A DNA stretch of 25,549 nt from a virus. The DNA is taken from IMG/VR virus record IMGVR_UViG_3300020214_001384, positions 1 to 25,549 of that record; one strand, written 5' to 3'. This document shows positions 19,152-25,549 of this stretch, one piece after another; positions within the stretch are counted from its first letter, which is position 1, and every line of letters starts with the position of its first letter. Both the position numbers and the translations under genes were made by a program. Under the pieces are notes generated by a model, which worked only from the letters and a program-made list of their open reading frames with translations, was not told the origin of the DNA and made no database searches.

Positions 19152-22100
19152 TTATTTAATCAAATGCAGAAGACCAAGATCTTTAAGCTGTTGGTTGAAA
19201 TCTGCACGAAGAGCACTCTCATTAGTTTTTATATAGCTTTGGTACTCCTGTTGTCTATTTCTATTATCTAACATGTTCTGATAATATAAATCGTAGAGAT
19301 ATTCAACAATCTCATCTGGGCTTTTAGCAGTTGGGCCGGTAAGTTGAATTACTTGACTAATTGATTTAGGCTCTACAACAGTAGTAATCTGACCTGTTTT
19401 GGGATCTTTTTTATTTTCTCTAGCATTGTATTGTAAATCAACTGTTACATAAGTTGGCTCTTCATCAGCCGTTCCATCACTTGTAATTACGTTTGGTGTA
19501 ATAGCAAACTTAAATCCACTAGCTTCAATTACAGGATCACTCTTAAATACTTTACCGCGAGCAATTATATCATGTACTTGATACCCAGTGCTTTTAGGCA
19601 AAGCATCTAAAGCTGGAGCAGTTGCCCCATCATTAATTACTACATTAAATGTTTTTCCTGAAATGCTTGCTAAATCTAGACCTCCAATTGCAGCAGCACT
19701 TTCTTTTGGCATTGCTTTACTAAAAGTTATTCTTAAAGTTCTTTTACCATTAAGGCCTTGTGGAACATACTCAGCTCCAATAAAGTCCTCCATGTTCTTT
19801 TCACTCTTTAAAAGAGCTCTAATAGCATCCATGGTTTTTGTATCTAACTGTTTGGGATTTTCATTATTATCATAGATATCCGCATTAGCCATATTTAGAG
19901 CTTGATCTACAATCTGAGCAGCTCTATCTCCTTGACCCATTGTTTTAGTAGGCATAAAATAAAGTGTCCATGCTGTACCCTGTTTACCACTTTTGTTACG
20001 GTACATTAGAAGATCAGGTACTACTGCCTGATTAGCCTTTTCTAATAATTTTGCAAAATCAGATGACTCACCATACTTAGGAGTTAAGACATCTGCATAC
20101 ATATTATTCCATGCCACAATAGGATTTCTTCCGGCAAAGCCACCTGAAATATCATTTAGTTTTTCAGGTATATAAACTTTACCGTCTATAATTAATTCAC
20201 CCATTTGAGTACCGCTCAGCTTGCCCGTCATGTACAAACGAGCTACATCTTCTTTTGAAAACTTTCTTAATTCATTAGAGGCTTTTTCTCTAAGCTCCAT
20301 AGTAGGCATATCTTTAGCAAGATCTGATATAGTAATTAAATCCTTCTTACCACCTCTATCTACTAGTAAAGAAGCATACTCTTTGTTAGAAACTATGTTT
20401 TTCTGAATTAAAGTCTCTCTATTCTTTTCATTTGCACTATAGCGGTTAAGTTTTTCAACCGCTGTCATGTACCGCATTAGTGCTTCAAACTCTTTTCTGT
20501 TTAACGGTACATCATTACCATCTCTAGAAAGGTTATTACGTTGACTAATATAATCCTGAGCATATGCAATAAGAGCATTACGCATTGTACCAGGACCAGT
20601 TATTTTAGTTATACTTGCATTTTTTACACCTTGATTAGCCAAAAGAGCAGCAGTTAACTTATTAGAAGCAGCTACTTGTTCTTTTGTAAAACTATGACCT
20701 CCATTTGTAGCAACTTCCCTCTGTAATGCAGTAGCAACATGAGCAATCTCTGCTTCATCTAAACCTAGATTCTTAGCTAATCCAAGAATACCCATCTGAT
20801 CAAAAATCAAAGAGTGAGATTCATTAAAATCTTTTGCCTGAAGCTGGTTAAATAAATCTAAAGCTGTAGCTTGATTGCGTGTAATATCAATGCCGGAAAA
20901 GCCTCTATATATTAGAGAGTTTTCTTTATCTTGACCTAGAACAGGAGGTTCTATATCATTACCATTTGCATCTTTTAGCTTAGTACCTGCAGCAGACTTT
21001 TTACCAGCTGTTGGATTTTCTCTTTCCCACAAATCTTGATCTCTATCCCAAACTGCTTTCTGAGCATTTAAGTCATACTCCATTCTACGGAGTTTTAAAT
21101 TTTCAGCTGCAGTATATGCACTGTTTTCTTTGATAAGTTTTTGTTCAATTCCTGCACGACCAGTTGCCCAGTTGTCAACAAGACGCTGTTTAGCAAGAGT
21201 AGCAAAGTAAGCATCTGGATTTCCAACAACTATATTAAATAGTCTGTCCTTAGATTCCTTGTCAAAGTTTTTATACTCTTCATTAACAGCTTCTTTTCTT
21301 GCTAATAAATTAGCTCTTTCAGAAATTAAGCTATCAAATAAATTCTGATTTCCAGGATTGTTAGCTTGTGCTACGCTTGTTATAAGACTATCTACACGAG
21401 CCAACTCAACATCTATCTCGTTTGTTCTTTTTTTAAAACCTTGCTGAAGTTCACTAACAACATCTTTTGCTATAATGTTTCCTATCTCTTGTTCTGATAA
21501 GTTAGGGTTTGTTCTTTTAATAGCTTTAGCACGCTCTTCTTTTTCTACAATACCAGTTACTCTAAACTGATCATAGAAATTATTTCCAATCATGCTCTGA
21601 GCCCAAACACTGTATTTCTTTTGTGAACGTTGACCATTTACTGTCTCAACTAAGTATGGACCATTAGGATCATCATATTTAATTTCAAGTTTATCTGCTT
21701 TAGCTTGATCTTGTAGGTATTCTTCAATATTGGTAAAGGGTACAGCCTGACGTTTTTCCACTTTTGCATAAGCATCAGAGTTACGGTTAGCATTTTGTAA
21801 AGCACTTAATCCATTGTTCAGATACATCATGGATATACCATTGTACTTAGCACGGACTTTTTCATCAGGAGAATCCCTCCAGCTAGCTAATTTACTTGCT
21901 TCACTTTGATACCATTTTGTCAAAGCAGCATCCTGAGTTATAAACTGATCCTCCCAAAAAGGTGAAAAGACACTGTTTGCGGTTTGTATATTCTGCGGTA
22001 AAGAAAGATCACTTGACCCAAGAATCTTCAAGCTCTCCTGAGCTTGCTTAATATAAGCATCCCGTAACGGTATGTTTGCTTTATCAGAAAGAGGAGCATT

Positions 22101-22253
22101 TAGTACAGAGTTGTACGCAGACTTTACCTGATTTAAACCCTGTTCAAATTGACTCTGTTTTCTCTGAAGCATCCTATCAAAGAAGTTGAAGTCAGGTCTA
22201 TATAAGGCCGGCTCAGGAAATACTTCAGGAATATAGGGTAGGTATTGTGCCAT
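19152..22253 (-). CDS. 1033-aa helical virion/cargo-type protein
   Basis: Starts at ATG 22253 (MAQYLPYIPEVFPEP) with no Shine-Dalgarno, and ends TAA 19 nt before the polymerase fusion. The N-terminus is Pro- and aromatic-rich, then turns into long charged helices. Residues about 220-330 contain Glu/Lys/Arg-rich heptad-like stretches that may form coiled coils. No catalytic motif, signal peptide or convincing membrane helix was seen. Proteins with this kind of start, located just upstream of the giant polymerase genes, are familiar to me from crAss-like phages, where large neighbouring products are packed in the capsid or tail. The role as internal cargo or ejection protein is inferred from position. 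A structural tail protein is the main alternative. Confidence 0.85.
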   Translation of the reverse strand: MAQYLPYIPEVFPEPALYRPDFNFFDRMLQRKQSQFEQGLNQVKSAYNSVLNAPLSDKANIPLRDAYIKQAQESLKILGSSDLSLPQNIQTANSVFSPFWEDQFITQDAALTKWYQSEASKLASWRDSPDEKVRAKYNGISMMYLNNGLSALQNANRNSDAYAKVEKRQAVPFTNIEEYLQDQAKADKLEIKYDDPNGPYLVETVNGQRSQKKYSVWAQSMIGNNFYDQFRVTGIVEKEERAKAIKRTNPNLSEQEIGNIIAKDVVSELQQGFKKRTNEIDVELARVDSLITSVAQANNPGNQNLFDSLISERANLLARKEAVNEEYKNFDKESKDRLFNIVVGNPDAYFATLAKQRLVDNWATGRAGIEQKLIKENSAYTAAENLKLRRMEYDLNAQKAVWDRDQDLWERENPTAGKKSAAGTKLKDANGNDIEPPVLGQDKENSLIYRGFSGIDITRNQATALDLFNQLQAKDFNESHSLIFDQMGILGLAKNLGLDEAEIAHVATALQREVATNGGHSFTKEQVAASNKLTAALLANQGVKNASITKITGPGTMRNALIAYAQDYISQRNNLSRDGNDVPLNRKEFEALMRYMTAVEKLNRYSANEKNRETLIQKNIVSNKEYASLLVDRGGKKDLITISDLAKDMPTMELREKASNELRKFSKEDVARLYMTGKLSGTQMGELIIDGKVYIPEKLNDISGGFAGRNPIVAWNNMYADVLTPKYGESSDFAKLLEKANQAVVPDLLMYRNKSGKQGTAWTLYFMPTKTMGQGDRAAQIVDQALNMANADIYDNNENPKQLDTKTMDAIRALLKSEKNMEDFIGAEYVPQGLNGKRTLRITFSKAMPKESAAAIGGLDLASISGKTFNVVINDGATAPALDALPKSTGYQVHDIIARGKVFKSDPVIEASGFKFAITPNVITSDGTADEEPTYVTVDLQYNARENKKDPKTGQITTVVEPKSISQVIQLTGPTAKSPDEIVEYLYDLYYQNMLDNRNRQQEYQSYIKTNESALRADFNQQLKDLGLLHLIK

Positions 22254-22286
22254 AGGTTACATTAATAATATACTTAAAAATCTGTA

Positions 22287-22304
22287 AAGTTTAAAACTAA
22301 ACTT
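22287..22304 (-). promoter_or_regulatory. AT-rich inverted repeat between the 700-aa and 1033-aa genes
   Basis: AAGTTTA (22287-22293) and TAAACTT (22298-22304) form a perfect 7-bp inverted repeat with a 4-base loop. On the minus strand it is followed within about 10 nt by ATTTTT (22282-22277). It lies in the 58-nt gap, the longest in the block. It could be a weak attenuator that lowers transcription into the next gene, an RNA processing site or a protein-binding palindrome. The stem is purely A-T apart from one G-C at each arm, so it is weak and could be chance in AT-rich DNA. Confidence 0.35.
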
Positions 22305-22311
22305 GGTAGGT

Positions 22312-24414
22312 TTAATCATCATATCCTGATATGTCAAAGCCTCCACTGCTAAATGGATAAGCACTATATCCACTAATCATACCAGGATTCAAACTCATAT
22401 AATTTCTAGCTAAAGTAGATGGGCTTATTCTTGAACTACTAGCTTGTGGATATTTTCTTCTTAATATTTCATTGATAGTAGCTCCGTCTAAACCTTGAAG
22501 TTTAAGTCTAAGTGCTTCAGTTTCCATCTTTTCTGTGTCAGCAGGAGATGTAGATGTACCCGGTATTCTACCTGTTACAATATCATCCCAGGTTACGCCA
22601 GGTCTCATAACCATATTACCGCCCCGTGGACCATCTACAAGATTAAACCAGGGGTTAATAGCATTCAACATGTTCTTTTGAGTATTATACATGTATCTGT
22701 TAATGTCATACATATCAAGGTTTCGTCCGTAGCTTCTCCATGAATTTCTGTAAGCTTTATCTTCCTGCTGTGCATTATGAACAACTTTATCCATAGCATC
22801 TGCACGATAGGCCATAATCTTGTTCATAATATCAGTCTGTAGCGGGCTGAACTGATTAGCTACCCCTACGTTCATATTCTGATAACGACCAATAGTATTG
22901 GCAGCCTGCTCAGCTCCTTGTGCATTTAAGGCAGCAACTCTGGCTGAATAAGCCTGAGGATCAAGATTAGACATGTACTCAGCAGTCATTTTACGCTGAG
23001 AGGCTCCTTCTGCAAGCTCACGATTTGGATCGTAAAAGGCAGGATAAGGTATTACCGCATTAAGAGGTGATGCATAAGGAAAATACTTTTTGGGCGGCAC
23101 CATAAACTGGGTACCAAAGAAAGGAAAGCTACCTAATGAAGGTGTTCTTCTTTTTTTAGCAGATGGACTATCTTTAGTATTAGTATTAGTATTAGTATCA
23201 GTCACTTCCACTTCACGAGTTTCTTCATTTTCTTTTATACACTTTGTCGGATCATTAGGATCTATAGTATATCCATCCTCACAAGTTCTAGTTTCTGGCC
23301 TAGGATCAGTCTTAGTAGGAGGTACTCCAGGTTTATAAGTGGGTCTGTTACCACGTATCCACTCTCTGAGACCTTTTTTCATATCTTCTTCAGAAGCGTC
23401 TTTAAAACCGTTCTTGTTTAAGAAAGTATTATAACATCCAGGCCTTGCTTTTACATCTTCTACAGTATATAATAAATTTGCACAACCTGCTGGTGCTTTC
23501 CAATCACTACCACCTTTAATTCTGTCTCCGGGAATAATTTGACCAGGAGTGCCAGGGCTTGAAGTACCTCCGGCTCCAGGTGTTACAACAACATCTTTTA
23601 CGTCTTTACCTGAGGTTGTCTTTCTCCAAACATTTGTATTACCAACTCTTTTGTAACCCTGAGCTTCGTAAATAGGTACTTCTTTAGGAGAGATCCTTGG
23701 TCTTTCTGGTAGCAGTGGTGGATTAACTTCTCCTTTTGTCTGATATTTAGTTAGTCCACCATCATCAAAGTAATAGCCACCGTATTTAGCCATAGGAACA
23801 TCCTGCTCTTGTTCCATAGGCATCATGGTCCGGAGAAAAGGCATGGCAATATTTGGAATACCCTGAGGAAATCCTTTCTTAGACTCCTGAAGAAGAGCCA
23901 AACCACCAAGCTTCTTTTCATAATTATCAATCATTCTAGCTGCAGTAGACTTAGAAATCTGATCTGCATAAGGATCATCTAAAACAGCTCTATACTTATT
24001 AATATTATATTGCTTAGCAAGATCAGCCGGTGAGTATTTTTTCTTTGTTGTAGCTGATTTACCAAACATAGAAAGAACAGGTCCTCCTATCTTCATTTTC
24101 TTCGTCTTAGAAAACACAAAAGATCCTTCAGGAACTTTTAGTGGAGTGCCACCTTGAGAGTGTGGCTTACCCCCAATCTTCATGTGTTCATTCTGACCAT
24201 CTTGGTCAAAATCACCCATTACCGTTTCACCAAGCTCAGCTTCAATATTTGCTAAAGATCTGTCTATAGGTTGCAGAGTATTTGAAACATTCTCATATGG
24301 ATTGTCTTCCGTGTTTTGATAAACACCTCTAGCTCCAAGATCTAGACCATAGTTTGTCTGACCACCATAAGCCATTGTGTCTGGAGCTTTTTTAATTCTA
24401 ACTTTGTATTTCAT
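22312..24414 (-). CDS. 700-aa virion-type protein with Gly-Gly, Cys and Thr-Asn linker motifs
   Basis: Begins at ATG 24414 (MKYKVRIKKAPDTMAYGGQ), 20 nt after the lytic gene, with no Shine-Dalgarno. Residues 52-110 hold a segment I recognise from proteins of large Bacteroidota phages: an EAELGE patch, KIGGKPHSQGGTPL near H85, and EGSFVFSKTKKMKI. Within it D68-F-D-Q-D-G looks like a calcium-binding loop. A second Gly-rich patch (MAKYGGYYFDDGG) lies around 210. The middle (about 240-430) is Pro/Thr-rich and probably unfolded, with two short Cys pairs (one is C378 and C392 in a CEDGYTIDP context) and an Asn-Thr repeat at 406-413. The last roughly 270 residues are Tyr/Asn/Met-rich and helical, ending SGGFDISGYDD. 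No enzyme motif was found. A structural or cargo role is inferred from context. Confidence 0.85.
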   Translation of the reverse strand: MKYKVRIKKAPDTMAYGGQTNYGLDLGARGVYQNTEDNPYENVSNTLQPIDRSLANIEAELGETVMGDFDQDGQNEHMKIGGKPHSQGGTPLKVPEGSFVFSKTKKMKIGGPVLSMFGKSATTKKKYSPADLAKQYNINKYRAVLDDPYADQISKSTAARMIDNYEKKLGGLALLQESKKGFPQGIPNIAMPFLRTMMPMEQEQDVPMAKYGGYYFDDGGLTKYQTKGEVNPPLLPERPRISPKEVPIYEAQGYKRVGNTNVWRKTTSGKDVKDVVVTPGAGGTSSPGTPGQIIPGDRIKGGSDWKAPAGCANLLYTVEDVKARPGCYNTFLNKNGFKDASEEDMKKGLREWIRGNRPTYKPGVPPTKTDPRPETRTCEDGYTIDPNDPTKCIKENEETREVEVTDTNTNTNTKDSPSAKKRRTPSLGSFPFFGTQFMVPPKKYFPYASPLNAVIPYPAFYDPNRELAEGASQRKMTAEYMSNLDPQAYSARVAALNAQGAEQAANTIGRYQNMNVGVANQFSPLQTDIMNKIMAYRADAMDKVVHNAQQEDKAYRNSWRSYGRNLDMYDINRYMYNTQKNMLNAINPWFNLVDGPRGGNMVMRPGVTWDDIVTGRIPGTSTSPADTEKMETEALRLKLQGLDGATINEILRRKYPQASSSRISPSTLARNYMSLNPGMISGYSAYPFSSGGFDISGYDD
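23175..23198. repeat. hexanucleotide tandem repeat (TAGTAT x4)
   Basis: Four perfect copies of TAGTAT on the plus strand encode alternating Thr-Asn residues (407-413) in the linker of the 700-aa protein. Because the unit is 6 nt, gain or loss of copies keeps the reading frame. Confidence 0.9.
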
Positions 24415-24434
24415 AAGTATTGGATATTACTAAT

Positions 24435-25549
24435 TTATATAAATTCTATTTCACCACCAGCGACAAGTATAGATTTAATTTCATCTTCGGTTAATTCATA
24501 GACGCCTCCGTTAGAGTATTGAAACATACCACCTTCTTTAAATAGTTTCATGTTCTTGATTTTATTATAGGCTTGCTTGCCTTCCCACTTAGCAAAGAGT
24601 TTTAAAAGCTGTTCTTTTTCAGCAGTTGAGAGATCACTGACCTTTTTGTTTCCACCCATTGCTTTTACAATATGAGATGATGACTCACTTGCGATAGTTG
24701 GATCACCTTTTACCCATTTGTTTCTAGCCTCAGAAATAGTTAAACTTGAATAGTCGGGCCCAAACAGTAAATCCTTTGCGGCTTGAATACCGGTGTTTAA
24801 ATCAGGAAACATGCTAACAAACCCATTTCCATCTTTAGAACCTTGTTTGCCATTATACTTTTGTGCAAAATCACCCTGATGAATGTTTAATGGGTTATTG
24901 TGAGTCAATGATATCTGTCCAAGACTTTCAGGATTTCTATTAAAGCTTACATGTACATGGGATGTATGATCGTTTTCTCCACTATAAGGTCTCCAATCAT
25001 TAGATACAGAGGGATTCCATATCTGTTTATTCCAAATAATATAACTAATGTTTCTATCCTGGGCTTCTTTAATAAGCTTCTGAGCAATCTGAGTTCCTTG
25101 TTCCGGTGAGGTAATTCCTATATCTAATGCATCACCAGAGTTATGATCACTCTTTCTAGCTCTATGTTTTTTGTCACCCCATATTCCCAAGTTTTCAACA
25201 CCTCTAAATTCAGTTGATATATCATCCCATGTTTCCAATGCTTCTGGATTTGTACCAGAAGAGCTAGAAGAACTACCTGAACTTTCTACTGGTGCTACAA
25301 CAGGGACTGTAGTTATATTAGCTTCTATCTCATCAATAGGAAACGATAAAGCCTCAGGGATAACCCCGCCATACTGAGCTGTCATTGGATAAAACTGACC
25401 AGTATACATACCTTTATTTACCACATATTGATCTGGTCTAAATTCTCCAAAGCGTGACCCTGTCATAACATAGTCACCACGTGATCCGGCTACTGGTCTG
25501 TACAATGCATCAGAGTTCATCTGACTTCTCATCCAGGTATTAAAGTCTT
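24435..25549 (-). CDS. virion peptidoglycan hydrolase, M15-like peptidase plus lysozyme-like domain (5' end cut off)
   Basis: The frame stays open to the right edge: before ATG 25532 it reads DFNTWM with no stop, so the true start is probably outside the window. Residue numbers here count from that ATG. A Ser-rich linker (about 83-93) precedes an M15/ARB-07466-like peptidase: SDHNSGDALDIG gives H130 and D137, and TSHVHVSF gives H192 and H194, the usual zinc set that cuts peptidoglycan stem peptides. A second domain from about 209 to 325 starts NNPLNIHQGDF and contains FVSMFPDLNTGIQAA, typical of lysozyme-like muramidase or transglycosylase domains of phage virions. Its catalytic Glu is not clear to me. 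The end (SNGGVYELTEDEIKS, then GGEIEFI) is a tail I have seen on other Bacteroidota phage virion proteins. As first gene of a virion block it more likely opens the wall at infection than lyses the cell at exit. Confidence 0.85.
   Translation of the reverse strand, partial: DFNTWMRSQMNSDALYRPVAGSRGDYVMTGSRFGEFRPDQYVVNKGMYTGQFYPMTAQYGGVIPEALSFPIDEIEANITTVPVVAPVESSGSSSSSSGTNPEALETWDDISTEFRGVENLGIWGDKKHRARKSDHNSGDALDIGITSPEQGTQIAQKLIKEAQDRNISYIIWNKQIWNPSVSNDWRPYSGENDHTSHVHVSFNRNPESLGQISLTHNNPLNIHQGDFAQKYNGKQGSKDGNGFVSMFPDLNTGIQAAKDLLFGPDYSSLTISEARNKWVKGDPTIASESSSHIVKAMGGNKKVSDLSTAEKEQLLKLFAKWEGKQAYNKIKNMKLFKEGGMFQYSNGGVYELTEDEIKSILVAGGEIEFI

Noticed and set aside
24416-24431. Imperfect palindrome AGTATTGGATATTACT in the 20-nt gap
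   Set aside because: Only four outer pairs match cleanly; not enough to call an operator or terminator in AT-rich sequence.
25511-25532. ATG at 25532 as the true start of the hydrolase gene
   Set aside because: The frame continues upstream without a stop to the window edge and reads as plausible protein (DFNTW), so the start is probably outside.
1-25549. tRNA genes, CRISPR arrays, insertion sequences, attachment sites
   Set aside because: No cloverleaf-like sequence, spaced repeats, transposase or terminal inverted repeats were seen; almost all the sequence is coding.

Overview
The window looks like a stretch of an AT-rich tailed-phage genome infecting a Bacteroidota host, most likely a member of, or close relative of, the crAss-like phages (order Crassvirales). 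Three observations point there. A giant virion-type RNA polymerase carries a DFDID metal-binding motif. A zincin protease (HEAFH) sits in the same chain. A set of very large co-oriented genes surrounds it, with no Shine-Dalgarno sequence at their starts and TAA as every stop in the block. The family assignment comes from recognising motifs and sequence style, not from a database search.

Layout. Positions 1-321 hold the end of a plus-strand gene block: the last 30 codons of one gene and a complete 56-codon small gene. A strong hairpin at 307-331 separates it from the convergent minus-strand block, which fills the rest of the window (330-25549). Read in the direction of transcription, from right to left, this block contains: (1) a 5'-truncated virion protein with an M15-like peptidase domain and a second, lysozyme-like domain; (2) a 700-aa virion-type protein with Cys and Gly-Gly motifs; (3) a 1033-aa helical protein; (4) a 4734-aa fusion of an ejection-protein-like N-terminus, a zincin protease and a multisubunit-type RNA polymerase core; (5) a 1518-aa protein with a PD-(D/E)XK nuclease domain. 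Gaps between these genes are only 19-58 nt, so they probably form one late operon.

Working model (inference). In studied crAss-like phages the RNA polymerase is packaged in the virion and enters the cell with the DNA to transcribe early genes. Here the same operon supplies a cell-wall-degrading protein, helical and Gly-rich virion proteins, the protease-polymerase fusion and a nuclease-domain protein. Together these look like an internal cargo and ejection module. The most unusual item is the 14.2-kb single gene that joins functions often carried on separate genes. No tRNA, CRISPR, insertion sequence, intein, intron or sign of stop-codon reassignment was seen.
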